A stretch of DNA of 64,000 nucleotides from Bog-532 sp963805255 (GTDB lineage Bacteria; Actinomycetota; Actinomycetes; Streptosporangiales; Streptosporangiaceae), in assembly GCA_963805255.1 (NCBI GenBank), contig CAWDTK010000011.1:310001-374000 (forward strand). The letters are read 5' to 3'. Of this stretch, positions 53,724 through 63,434 are shown piece after piece. The notes below the pieces were generated by a model. It worked only from the letters and a program-made list of their open reading frames with translations, was not told where the DNA came from and made no database searches. Each line of letters opens with the position of its first letter. Position 1 is the stretch's first letter. A program made the position numbers and the translations under genes.

Positions 53724-55076
53724 GTGACCGAACCGGACGCGGCAGGCAGGGCCGGCTGGCCGGCCCTGCCTGCCGCAGGCGGGGATGACCGGGAGTTGCT
53801 GGCACCGTTGCTGCCGGGCGGCGAGCCGGTCGAGCAGCTGCTGCGCAGGGCGCAGTTCTTCGTGCCGGGCGAGCCGTCGGGCGATTTCCGTGAGGTACAC
53901 CGCAAGGGTGGCCGGGGCGCGGAGGAGTTCTACCGTGAGCGGTGGCGGCACGACAAGGTGGTGCGGTCGACGCACGGGGTGAACTGCACGGGGTCGTGCT
54001 CGTGGAAGGTGTATGTCAAGGACGGGATTATCACCTGGGAGACTCAGCAGACCGACTATCCGTCGGCGGGGCCGGATTCGCCGGAGTATGAGCCGCGGGG
54101 GTGCCCGCGCGGTGCGTCGTTTTCCTGGTACACCTACTCCCCGTCCCGGGTGCGCTTCCCGTACGTGCGCGGCCAGCTGCTCGATATCTGGCGCGAGGCC
54201 CGGGCCCGGCTGGGTGACCCGGTGGCCGCGTGGGCGGAGATCACCGCGGATCCGCAGCGCACCGCGCGGTACAAGGACGCCCGGGGGATGGGCGGGTTCG
54301 TCCGGTCGACCTGGCCGGAAGTCACCGAGCTGATCGCGGCGGCGCACGTGCACACGATCCGCGTATTCGGGCCGGACCGGGTGGTGGGCTTCTCGCCGAT
54401 CCCGGCGATGTCGCAGGTGTCCTACTCGGCGGGCACCCGGTTCCTGTCGATGATCGGCGGGACGATCCTGTCGTTCTACGACTGGTATGCGGATATGCCG
54501 ATCGCGTCCCCGCAGGTATTCGGCGACCAGACTGACGTGCCGGAGTCGGCTGACTGGTGGAACTCCTCCTACCTGATGATCTGGGGCACGAACCTGCCGA
54601 TCACCCGCACGCCGGATGCGCACTTCATGACCGAGGCGCGCTACCGGGGCCAGAAGGTGGTGGTGGTCTCCCCCGACTACTCCGATCACACCAAGTTCGC
54701 CGACGACTGGCTGGCCGCCGCGCCGGGCACCGACGGCGCGCTGGGGATGGCGATGGGGCACGTGATCCTGAGCGAGTTTTTCCGGGATCGGCAGGTGCCG
54801 TACTTCACCGGCTACGTGAAGTCTTACACCGACCTGCCGTTTCTGGTGACCCTCCGCGAGCGCGGGGACGGTTGTGTGCCTGACCGGTTCCTCACCGCCG
54901 CGGATCTCGGCCATGCCGGCCAGGGCGCCGCCCACCAGACCGTGCTTCTGGACTCGGCGACCCGTGAGCCGTTCCTGCCGGGCGGCACGCTCGCCTCCCG
55001 CTTTTCCGAGGCCGGCCAGGGCAAGTGGAACCTCAGCACGCGCAGCCCATCTGATCGGCAGGTGCCGCCGGATTGA
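53724..55076 (+). pseudogene. narG: Respiratory nitrate reductase alpha subunit NarG, first third only
   Basis: NarG reduces nitrate at a molybdenum-bis-MGD centre. Present are the N-terminal FS0 cluster segment THGVNCTGSCSWKVYVKDGI with its His and Cys ligands, QQTDYPSAGPDSPEYEPRGC, SYSAGTRFLSMIGGTILSFY, then SSYLMIWGTNLPITRTPDAH and YRGQKVVVVSPDYSDHTKFA. After GQGKWNL the homology stops; about 440 of some 1,200 residues remain, and no narHJI follow. GTG start. The reading frame is otherwise undamaged, so the truncation looks recent relative to the neighbouring ruins. Confidence 0.88.
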
Positions 55077-55421
55077 ACCCGGACAGAATGCTTCATCTGC
55101 TCGGTCGGCGCGCCCGACGTCGCATCCGACCAGACCATACAGATCGGCGGGACTGTGCGCGTTCTCCCCAACCTTCTCTATTGCTTAGCGTGACGCCATT
55201 TGCTGATGCAACCTGTCGCCAACCGAGTCGAGGCGGTGCGGCATCGCCGTTCTGGGCGGTCAGCGTGGAACTGACGGCGAGGCTCTCGGCGATACGGATT
55301 TGGGTGATCCGAGCGGGCCCTGGCAGAGCGGTATGAGCGGGTGTCCGAGACGTCTGGTTGGGTCACGGTGGCGTGGCCAATCCGGGCGCAGCGACTGGCC
55401 TACGGTACCCCTGTGTGGTGA
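55077..55421. other. Non-coding stretch after the narG fragment
   Basis: About 345 bases with no recognisable gene, RNA or terminator. The deletion that removed the rest of narG must have one end here or at 55040-55076. Confidence 0.35.
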
Positions 55422-55775
55422 TCACGTGATTTGGGCGGTACCTGAGGTAGACAGCACCGCTTGCGAATCGCTGCATGTCGAGGAGTTCCAGGTCCGAGCG
55501 GACGCCGTCGGGGAGCGCTCGTTTGCCACCTCCGGCGATGCGTAGGTACCGCGGCCCGCGATCACCGCGCCGTTGGCGCCCATTGTCTCCTCCAGCCAGG
55601 CCTTGTCCTCACCGGCCGGCTCCCCGCGACCGGGCGGGTCATAGCTCCAGGGCCCACCGAACACCCAGTAGTGCAGGCGCTCGCCGCCGACCCCGAGCCC
55701 GCAGCCAGGGCCATCGCCGGGCCCGGTGATGAAGCCGTCCACGGAGATAGTGATGCCTGCGAGCACCTTGCCCAC
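55422..55775 (-). pseudogene. RibD C-terminal/dihydrofolate-reductase-like protein, truncated
   Basis: Begins MGKVLAGITISVDGFITGPG and includes GERLHYWVFGGPWSYDPPGR and ANGAVIAGRGTY, the N-terminal NADPH-binding half of the RibD-C/DHFR-like family common in actinomycetes. After RGTYA (about 55550) the frame continues into unrelated residues. The usual length is about 200 residues; 117 are open here. Confidence 0.7.
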
Positions 55776-56029
55776 CGGGTCTTTCCTTCCAGCAGGCGGG
55801 CCACCGCGGCAGCGCCAGGCCGCCCAGCCCCGGATGATGTGCTGAGCGTGGGGCCGGGTTGCACCGCGACCTCGGGTGCGCCGCCGCCAACGTGACTCTG
55901 GGCCGGCTCATCGGGAGCCTGAGCCGTCGCATTGTCCCTATGCGGGCAGGCAGCGGTTCCGGGCAGCAGGTAGCGATGGCGCAGGCCCGGACGTCATGAT
56001 GGATCACGGTAGCTGGCCGGAGGGACGGC

Positions 56030-57796
56030 ATGCGGACGTTGTGGCGGGACGAGGACGGCGCGTGGCGGACTACGCTGCGCGGCCGGCCGGTGCTTGCCGA
56101 TCCGCGGATCAACAAGGGAACGGCGTTCGGCGACAGCGAGCGCCGCGACCTTGGCCTGACCGGGCTGATCCCTGCCGCCCACTTCACCTTGGACGACCAG
56201 GTCGCGCGGGTCTACGCGCAGTACCGGCGCCAGCCCGACGACCTGGCCCGTAACGTCACCCTGAATGCGCTGCACGACCGCAACGAGGTCCTGTTTTACC
56301 GGCTGCTGACTGGCCACCTGAGTGAGATGCTGCCGATCGTCTACACGCCGACGGTCGGGCAGGCGATCGAGCACTACAGCGGTGAGTACCGGCGGCCCCG
56401 CGGGATCTACCTGTCCGTGGACCACCCGGAATTGATAGAGGCCTCGCTGCTGGCCTCCGATCTCGGGCCGGACGAGGCCGACCTGATCGTGGCGACCGAC
56501 GCAGGCGCCATTTTGGGAATCGGGGACTGGGGGGTCGGCGGCATCCACATCGCCGTGGGGAAGCTCGCCGTCTACACCGCCGCGGGCGGGATCGATCCTG
56601 CCCGCACGATCCCGGTCATGCTGGATGTGGGGACCGACCGGCAAAGCTTGCTCGACGACCCGCTTTATATCGGTAACCGTCATCCCCGGGTGCCCGCGGC
56701 TGAGTACGACGCCTTCCTCCACGAGTTCGTCCGTGCGGTCGGCAAGCTGTTCCCGCTGGCGCTGCTGCACTGGGAGGATCTCGGGGTTGCGAATGCCAGG
56801 CGGCTGCTCGAGCGGTACCGGGATGAACGGCTGACTTTCAATGACGACATCCAGGGCACGGGCGCGGTGAACCTGGCCGCCGTGCTCGCCGCGACCGGAG
56901 CGACCGGGGTGCCGCTGACCGGCCACCGGATCGTGATCTTCGGAATGGGGACGGCCGGGGCAGGCATCGCCGACCAGCTGACCGCGGCCATGGTGGCCGA
57001 GGGAGTGCCGGAGGCGCAGGCCAGGCGGCGGTTCTGGGCGGTCGACCGTCAGGGCCTGCTGACGCGGGACATGACAGCGCTCAGCGACCTGCAACGCCGG
57101 TACGCCCGCGACCCGGCAGAGGTAGCGGACTGGCGCCGCGATGGTCGCCTGGGAAAGAACGCGGTTGCAGGAGAGCGCGCGGTGCCGGGAGGCCATATGG
57201 AGCCAGGCGTGGCGGGCGGCTTCGGTCTGGCCGAGGTGGTCGTCCGGGTGCACCCCACGGTGCTGATCGGGACCTCGACGAGGGCAGGGGCGTTCACCGA
57301 GGCGGTCGTCCGCGACATGGCGGGCCACACCGAGCGGCCAGTGATCCTGCCGATGTCCAACCCGACCGTTTTGTCCGAGGCGGCACCGGCCGACCTCATC
57401 AGGTGGACCGGTGGCCGTGCGCTGGTCGCCGCCGGGAGCCCGTTTGGTGCCGTGGACCACGGCGGCATCCGCTACGAGATCGGCCAGGCCAACAACGCTC
57501 TGATCTTCCCGGGCCTGGGCCTGGGCGTGATCGCCGCCCGGGCGCGGCGCGTGACCGACGCGATGTTGCTGGCAGCCGCCCGCGCGGTCGCAGACCTGGT
57601 GGACATCTCGACCCCGGGCGCTCCGCTGCTGCCGCAGGTGGCGCACCTGCGGGAAACGTCGGTCGCGGTGGCCGCCGCGGTCGCCAGGGCCGCCGATGCG
57701 GAAGGCGTGGCGTCTGCCACGCTGGACGCCGACCTCGCCGGCCAGGTGAGGGCGCTGATGTGGGAGCCCCGTTACCGCCCGGTCAGGCCAGCATGA
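56030..57796 (+). CDS. NAD-dependent malic enzyme
   Basis: Oxidative decarboxylation of malate to pyruvate with reduction of NAD. Complete 588-residue enzyme of the large (SfcA/MaeA) type: NKGTAFGDSERRDLGLTGLI, LPIVYTPTVGQAIEHYSGEY, GDWGVGGIHIAVGKLAVYTA, the metal and substrate segment LTFNDDIQGTGAVNLAAVLA, the NAD motif IVIFGMGTAGAGIADQLTAA and FPGLGLGVIAARARRVTDAM. GGAGGGA precedes the ATG. It is the one fully intact metabolic enzyme in this ruined stretch. Confidence 0.94.
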   Translation: MRTLWRDEDGAWRTTLRGRPVLADPRINKGTAFGDSERRDLGLTGLIPAAHFTLDDQVARVYAQYRRQPDDLARNVTLNALHDRNEVLFYRLLTGHLSEMLPIVYTPTVGQAIEHYSGEYRRPRGIYLSVDHPELIEASLLASDLGPDEADLIVATDAGAILGIGDWGVGGIHIAVGKLAVYTAAGGIDPARTIPVMLDVGTDRQSLLDDPLYIGNRHPRVPAAEYDAFLHEFVRAVGKLFPLALLHWEDLGVANARRLLERYRDERLTFNDDIQGTGAVNLAAVLAATGATGVPLTGHRIVIFGMGTAGAGIADQLTAAMVAEGVPEAQARRRFWAVDRQGLLTRDMTALSDLQRRYARDPAEVADWRRDGRLGKNAVAGERAVPGGHMEPGVAGGFGLAEVVVRVHPTVLIGTSTRAGAFTEAVVRDMAGHTERPVILPMSNPTVLSEAAPADLIRWTGGRALVAAGSPFGAVDHGGIRYEIGQANNALIFPGLGLGVIAARARRVTDAMLLAAARAVADLVDISTPGAPLLPQVAHLRETSVAVAAAVARAADAEGVASATLDADLAGQVRALMWEPRYRPVRPA

Positions 57797-58149
57797 GGCC
57801 GGCGGCCCCGTGCCGCGCAGCACTGCTTCGCCTGAGCTGCCTCACCCCGGGAGTGGCACCGGCGCGAGACAGCGGCGGGACAACGGCCGCACAGCAACAG
57901 CAGGCCGGCACAGGCTTGATCACTCCCTCGTCCGTCTTGATCGTGACGGCGCGCCAGAACGGCCTGTTCTGCACAACCAGGACCGGGCTACCCGAACCAC
58001 CGCCATCGTCCACGACGAGCACCTGTGCGCCTGGCACGGGTACTAGATCGGGCCACCTGACCCCAGCCGCGACGACCACTCACGCCATTGGCGACGCGGC
58101 TGCGCGAGTTGCCCGCCGCACAGCGCAGGCTGCGCCGCACCGCACGCAG

Positions 58150-58323
58150 GCACTGCTGCGGGAGATGCGCGAAACCGCCTACCAGTTCCGCGCACCCTTC
58201 ATCGTCGACTGCTCCAAGTTCGCCGCCGCATTCGGCCGCTTCGATCCAACTCCACATCGCACGGCCGTCGAGAAGACCGTGAAGTGGTACCGCTCATACA
58301 GGTCTTCTGGCAGCCCCCCGTAA
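58150..58323 (+). pseudogene. C-terminal scrap of an NAD-dependent epimerase/dehydratase
   Basis: The plus strand encodes LLREMRETAYQFRAPFIVDC, then SKFAAAFGRFDPTPHRTAVE and KTVKWYRSYR before TAA, as at the end of SDR-type nucleotide-sugar epimerases. The Rossmann part is missing; upstream sequence to 57797 has no recognisable domain. Confidence 0.6.
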
Positions 58324-58789
58324 TCGGCAGGGAGGATCTGGCCTGCTGAGGGTTCATTGCAACGCTGCATCGCAATCACCCGCCTCACTCCTTCATGGTT
58401 CCGTGCCCGTGATCCCGGTAGCCTCGATCCCCGGCCCGTTCGGTAACTGCTGGCCGCCACGCCCACGGAAACGCCTGGCGGCCACCTGACTCCGTAGACG
58501 GTCACCTGACTCCGTAGAAGAGGCGGTGCCAGAATCGCCGACTGCCCACGAGTCCTGCCCGCAAGCGGAACGGTGGCGTCCAGCCCGACTTGTGGATGCA
58601 CTGGCCCGTCCCGCCCGGGAGGAGACAGTCGCCCGCGCAGCTACCCCAGCAGTGCCGGCAGTGGCGGGGAGCGGCCTTTCCCACTCCCCCATCATCATGC
58701 GCCGGGGCGGCGCCGCCCAATAGGGTCGAGTCGCGACGCTCGCGGCCGGTCAGGCGCCCGGGGCCCGCAGCCGAGGAGGCGCCGAGCGC
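58324..58789. other. Non-coding stretch
   Basis: About 465 bases between two relics. A short direct repeat GTCACCTGACTCCGTAGA (near 58500) is visible as a near-perfect pair, period 20. No gene, RNA or terminator recognised. Confidence 0.4.
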
Positions 58790-59108
58790 ATGCGTTTCGC
58801 GATCAAGACACGACCGGAGCACACGACCTGGGCGCAGATCCGCGATGTGTGGGTGGCGGCCGACACGATCCCCTGTTCGAGTCGGCCTGGCGCTAATCGG
58901 GCACTGTGACCGCATCGGGCGTGATCCGAGCGAGATCACTTGCTCGGTGAACGTCCGGATCGACCCTGACTACGGCATCGAGCCCGCCGTGTCGCTCGCC
59001 GCTGCCTACCGTGACGCGGACGTCGACCTGGCCATCATGAACCTGCCGCACGGGGTCAAGCCGGACTTCCTCAGCCCGCTCGCGGACGCGCTGGCGCCGC
59101 TGGCCTGA
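58790..59108 (+). pseudogene. LLM-class F420-type oxidoreductase with its middle deleted
   Basis: GAGGAGG precedes ATG 58790, which opens MRFAIKTRPEHTTWAQIRDV and WVAADTIP; one frame over follows LFESAW, the normal next segment. The sequence then jumps to a C-terminal part: CDRIGRDPSEITCSVNVRID, then VSLAAAYRDADVDLAIMNLP and PDFLSPLADALAPL before TGA. About 190 central codons, including most of the TIM barrel, are missing. Confidence 0.75.
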
Positions 59109-59165
59109 GCTCGCCGCCGCGGCCGCGGTCCGTTCTGGCGGGGCGGCCGCGCGGGGCGGCCGCGG

Positions 59166-62100
59166 TCAGTTCTGGCGGGGTGGGTCCGGCTGGGTGGCCT
59201 GGGCCTTGCCGCCGCCGATCCCGGTCTCCTTGAAGTAATCGCTGATCAGCTCGCGCTGGCGCTGCATGAGCTCGTCGAAGTGCTTGCCGACATTGTCGTC
59301 CCCGATGGCCTCGACGGTGAGGTAGAGGTCCTTGATCTTCTCGAGCTTCTCCCGGGGGCCTTCCCGCTCCGGCTCGCCATCCGGGTCCGCGCCGACCGGT
59401 TCCGCACCATTGGCGCCGGGACCGGCCACGCCGGGACCGGCCACGCCGGGACCGGCCACGCCGGGACCGGCCACGCCGGGACCGGCCACGCCGGGACCGG
59501 CCGCGCCGGGACCGGCCACGCCGGGACCGGCCGCGTCCGCGCCGCCCGCGCCGGGACCGCCCGCACCGGTGGGGTCGTAGCTGTCCGGAACGTCTCGTGG
59601 CGGCCCTGCGCCCGCGGCCGGGCCGACCCCGGAAAACTCACCGTAGGAGGTCATCTCGGCTGGCAGTGGGCCCGGCGGACCCGTACGGGTCAGGTCACTG
59701 AGCTTGGGCTGGGCGGGATGGGGCTCGAACGGCCCGCGGAACGGCTCGGTCTCGGCCCCGGTGTTCGGATCGTCGGGGGCAACGTATGGGTCCGGCTCCG
59801 GTTCCCGCTCCGTCGTGTCGTCGTGCGCCGGTGACGGCTCGGGATCGGCGTGGCCGCCAGCATCACCACAGGCCGCCGATTCGCCGACGTCGGCGTCGCC
59901 GGCTGATCCGTCCGGGTCGCGGTACGCGGATGGCCCGCTGGGCCCGTAGCCGGGGCCGGCTGGGGCATCGTGATCCAACGCCTCGCGTGGCTCGTGGCTG
60001 CCGTAGCCGGGGTCCCCGCCGTAACCGGGGTCCCCGCCGTAACCGGGGTCCCCGCCATAACCGGGGTCCCCGGTGCCGTCATAGCGAACCGGCTCATCGG
60101 GGCCGTCGTAACGGCCGGGCTCCTCGTGGCGGCCGCGTCCGCTGGCGCGGCCGGGCTGGTGACGGCCTGCCCCCTCGTCGTAACTGACCGGCACGTCCTC
60201 GTCGTAGCTGACCGGCACGTCCTCGTCGTAGCTGACCGGCACGTCCTCGTTGTAGCTGACCGGCACGTCCTCGTTGTAGCTGACCGGCACGTCCTCGTTG
60301 TAGCTGACCGGCACGTCCTCGTCGTAATAGCCGAACGTGCCCTCGCCGGAGTCATAGCCATACCCAGGGGCGTCGCCGGATGGGGGAAGGTACCCGGGCC
60401 GGGGGTCATACCCCGGCCCACCGGGGGATTCCGGCGGCGCGCGGTACTCATGAGCAGCCCGGTGGCCCGGCGCCGGCCCGTAACCGGGCGGAACGCCGTC
60501 CCCCGGCGCACGCCCGTACCCAGCCGACGCGCCGTTCCCCGGCGCACGCCCGTAATCGGCCGGCGTCCCGTTCCCCGGCGCACGCCCGTAATCGGCCGGC
60601 GTCCCGTTCCCCGGCGCACGCCCGTAATCGGCCGGCGTCCCGTTCCCCGGCGCACGCCCGTAATCGGCCGGCGTCCCGTTCCCCGGCGCACGCCCGTAAT
60701 CGGCCGGCGTCCCGTTCCCCGGCCCACGCCCGTACCCAGGCGGCATGCCCTCACCCGCCGCACGCCGGTAGCCGGGTACGGTCCCGTGGCCGGGTGCACG
60801 CCGGTAAGTGGGCGGAACGCCCTGGCCGGATGGCCGCTGGTAGCCGGCCGGACGCCGGTAGCCAGACGGCGGCGCGGCCGCCCCGTAGCCCGGATCCCCG
60901 GCGGGGGCGGCATAACGGTACTCACCGCCGGCTCGGTCATATGCCGCCGGATCCGGTGCGCCGTCATATGCCGCCGGATCCGGTGCGCCGTCATATGCCG
61001 CCGGATCCGGTGCGCCGTCATATGCTGCGGGGTCCGGTGCGCCGTCGTGGCCGACCGCGGGGATGGGGCCGGTCGCGAGCAGGCCACCCCAGGGTGCGTC
61101 CGGACCGGGGGTATCCCCGGCCGATCCGGAATGGAACTCCTCGCCCTCGTTGATGGTGAAGGCGTAACCGCCGTCGGCGTAGCCAGGATCGTACGGCGGC
61201 GGGCCGTACTGGCCCGGGTAGGCGGCACCTGGGTATGCCGCTCCGGGCGCCCCCGCCGGGCCCGGCGCGGTCCCGGGCGGCGGGTGGTAACCGGGCGGGC
61301 CCGGGTAGTAGCCACCCCGCGGCGGTTCATACTGGGCCGCCCCCCGGGGCGCCGCGTCCTGTGGCGGACCGGGACCAGGTCCCGGCCCGTACCCGGGCTG
61401 CTGGCCCGGCGGGGGTCCTGGCCCGTACCCGGGAGGGAATCCCGCCCCGGGCGGGTATCCGGCCCCGGCCGCATACCCGGGCCCAGGCGCATACCCGGGC
61501 CCAGGCGGGTAGGCGGACCCGGGTCCATAGTCCGGGGCCGCGTAGGGCGGCGGGTTGCCGTACCCGGGCGGCAGTTCCTCGTCGGGGTCCACCTCCGAGT
61601 CGGGTCCCGGTGGATAGGCGGCACCCGTCTCGTAACCGGGGGTGTGCGCGGGGACGTGGTTGCCGCCGGGACCGTGGGCGGCAGGCGGGCCGTACGCCCG
61701 ACGGGGATCGTATTGCGACGGTGGCGGATGGGCGTACCCGGCGTCCGGGCCGTACTGCGGCCCGTGGGAGCGGGCATCGTAGGAGCCAGGCTCGTAGCGG
61801 CCCGCATCGTAGGAGCGGGCATCGTAGGGAACGGGTCCGTAAGAGGCCGGTCGCCCGTCGGGGCCGCCCGCGTACGGGTCCTGGGTTCCCGGGCCGGGCC
61901 GTGGGCCGCCGACCAGGCCGCGCGGTGAGATCACCGACGTGGGCTGCAGGACCTCGTCCTTGCGGAATCGTGACGCATGCGGGCGCCCGGAGGGCCGCGA
62001 CGTCCCGGAACGCGCTGACCCGCGGCCGCGCTCGGCGCCTTCCGCCGCATACCCGTCCGCGGGATAGCCGTCCGCGGGACAGCCGTCCGCGGGATAGGGG

Positions 62101-62246
62101 CCGGCTCCGGGCGGGTAGCCGCCACGACGCGGATCGCCGGGGTACGGCTCGCCGCCGTACCTGTCACCCTCGCAGGCGTCCCCGTCGTAGCCCTCACCGG
62201 GGGAATGCTGGTCCCCCTTGCCCCGGCCCGGCCGGAACCGGCTCAT
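59166..62246 (-). CDS. Large repeat-rich disordered protein with conserved C-terminal helix region
   Basis: A 1,026-residue Gly/Pro/Tyr/Asp-rich protein. Tandem repeats in order: YDGAPDPAA (4 units), a 12-residue RAPGNGTPADYG unit (5 exact units plus variants), YNEDVPVS/YDEDVPVS (6 units), GGDPGY (4 units) and VAGPG (8 units). The last 70 residues are different: REKLEKIKDLYLTVEAIGDD and NVGKHFDELMQRQRELISDY form amphipathic helices, probably the functional part. ATG 62246 starts MSRFRPGRGKGDQ. An upstream in-frame stretch could encode a membrane helix (LGIWLAAVILAV near 62385), so a longer membrane-anchored form is possible. Function unknown; the composition suits a cell-envelope or scaffold protein. 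Confidence 0.75.
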   Translation of the reverse strand: MSRFRPGRGKGDQHSPGEGYDGDACEGDRYGGEPYPGDPRRGGYPPGAGPYPADGCPADGYPADGYAAEGAERGRGSARSGTSRPSGRPHASRFRKDEVLQPTSVISPRGLVGGPRPGPGTQDPYAGGPDGRPASYGPVPYDARSYDAGRYEPGSYDARSHGPQYGPDAGYAHPPPSQYDPRRAYGPPAAHGPGGNHVPAHTPGYETGAAYPPGPDSEVDPDEELPPGYGNPPPYAAPDYGPGSAYPPGPGYAPGPGYAAGAGYPPGAGFPPGYGPGPPPGQQPGYGPGPGPGPPQDAAPRGAAQYEPPRGGYYPGPPGYHPPPGTAPGPAGAPGAAYPGAAYPGQYGPPPYDPGYADGGYAFTINEGEEFHSGSAGDTPGPDAPWGGLLATGPIPAVGHDGAPDPAAYDGAPDPAAYDGAPDPAAYDGAPDPAAYDRAGGEYRYAAPAGDPGYGAAAPPSGYRRPAGYQRPSGQGVPPTYRRAPGHGTVPGYRRAAGEGMPPGYGRGPGNGTPADYGRAPGNGTPADYGRAPGNGTPADYGRAPGNGTPADYGRAPGNGTPADYGRAPGNGASAGYGRAPGDGVPPGYGPAPGHRAAHEYRAPPESPGGPGYDPRPGYLPPSGDAPGYGYDSGEGTFGYYDEDVPVSYNEDVPVSYNEDVPVSYNEDVPVSYDEDVPVSYDEDVPVSYDEGAGRHQPGRASGRGRHEEPGRYDGPDEPVRYDGTGDPGYGGDPGYGGDPGYGGDPGYGSHEPREALDHDAPAGPGYGPSGPSAYRDPDGSAGDADVGESAACGDAGGHADPEPSPAHDDTTEREPEPDPYVAPDDPNTGAETEPFRGPFEPHPAQPKLSDLTRTGPPGPLPAEMTSYGEFSGVGPAAGAGPPRDVPDSYDPTGAGGPGAGGADAAGPGVAGPGAAGPGVAGPGVAGPGVAGPGVAGPGVAGPGANGAEPVGADPDGEPEREGPREKLEKIKDLYLTVEAIGDDNVGKHFDELMQRQRELISDYFKETGIGGGKAQATQPDPPRQN

Positions 62247-62460
62247 GGCGGGCCCGCCCGGGGCATGCACGAGACGGCCCCCGCGACCGCCGGGGCCACG
62301 GGGACCCGTTCTCTCCGGGCGGAGACGGAGCCAAGACGCACCCACCCACGATCGCACTGCCAGGATTACAGCCGCAAGCCAAATCCCCAGGTCCGCCTGG
62401 TGAAGGTGATCACAACGCGTAGCCCCGCTATCCGGTCGGCTGGCCCGGTCCGGGCGGCGC

Positions 62461-63390
62461 TCAGACCTGCGGCATGACTTCGGAGGCGAGCAGTTCCAGG
62501 TGCTCTAGGTCGCTGAGGTCGAGGACCTGCAGGTAGATCGTCTCGGCGCCGGCCCGCGCGTAGGTGCCGATGTTGTCGGCGATCTCGGCGGGCGTCCCGG
62601 CCAGGTTGCCGGCGCGCAGGTCCTCCGGCCGCCGCCTGATGGCCGCGGCGCGCCGCGCCACCTCGGCGTCGTCCTTGCCGCAGCACACCGTCTTGGCCAC
62701 CGAGAACCTGATCGAGGATGGGTCCCGCCCGGCCTCGGTACAGGCGTCCCGGACCCGGCCGAATGCCGCCGATGTGTCCGGCGGGCTCTTGAACGCGATG
62801 TTGAACTCGTCCGCGTACCGGGCCGCCAGGCGCGGGGTGCGCCGCGGGCCGGCGCCGCCCAGGATGACGGGGGGCTTGGGCCGCTGGGCGGGCTTGGGCA
62901 GCGCGGGTGAGTCCACCAGCTGGTAGTAGGTCCCGTCGAAGGAGAACATCCGCCCCTCCGGCGTCTCCCAGAGCCCGGTGATGACCGCGAGCTGCTCCTC
63001 GAACCGGTCGAATCGCTCCTTCAGGCCGGGAAATGGTATCCCGTATGCGGTGTGCTCTGCCTCGAACCACCCCGTGCCAAAGCCGAACTCGATCCGGCCG
63101 CCGCTCATCTGGTCTACCTGCGCCACCGAGATCGCCAGCGGCCCGGGCAGCCGGAAGGTGGCGGCCGTCACGAGCGTGCCGAGCCGGATGCGGCTGGTCT
63201 GCAGAGCCAGCCCGGCCAGCGTCACCCAGGAGTCCGTCGGGCCCGGCAGACCGAGATCATCGTCCATGGTGCGGTAGTGATCAGAGCGGAAGAACGCGTC
63301 GAAGCCCAGCCTCTCCGTAGCCGCCGCGACCCTGAGGAGGGTCGCGTAGTCCGCCCCGTACTGCGGTTCGGTGAAGATCCGGAGTCTCAT
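62461..63390 (-). CDS. LLM-class F420-dependent oxidoreductase
   Basis: TIM-barrel flavin/F420 oxidoreductase of 309 residues. Seen are MRLRIFTEPQYGADYATLLR, ERLGFDAFFRSDHYRTM, RIRLGTLVTAATFRLPGPLA, QVDQMSGGRIEFGFGTGWFE and PPVILGGAGPRRTPRLAARY. The start is ATG 63390; longer frames upstream lack homology. Its substrate is unknown. It reads away from the RNA methyltransferase stop by 44 bp and is likely co-transcribed with it. Confidence 0.9.
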   Translation of the reverse strand: MRLRIFTEPQYGADYATLLRVAAATERLGFDAFFRSDHYRTMDDDLGLPGPTDSWVTLAGLALQTSRIRLGTLVTAATFRLPGPLAISVAQVDQMSGGRIEFGFGTGWFEAEHTAYGIPFPGLKERFDRFEEQLAVITGLWETPEGRMFSFDGTYYQLVDSPALPKPAQRPKPPVILGGAGPRRTPRLAARYADEFNIAFKSPPDTSAAFGRVRDACTEAGRDPSSIRFSVAKTVCCGKDDAEVARRAAAIRRRPEDLRAGNLAGTPAEIADNIGTYARAGAETIYLQVLDLSDLEHLELLASEVMPQV

Positions 63391-63434
63391 ATGTCCATCC
63401 AAGCACGCTGCCCGGCGGCGCCTTCCGGCACCGG

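Noticed and set aside
55300..55545. Plus-strand frame opposite the RibD-C-like fragment
   Set aside because: No motif, no ribosome-binding site, and partly antisense to a recognisable gene fragment.
59970..61928. 652-residue plus-strand repeat-rich frame
   Set aside because: It is the complement of the repeats in the 59166-62246 gene; the minus frame has the conserved non-repetitive C-terminus and a start, the plus frame has neither.
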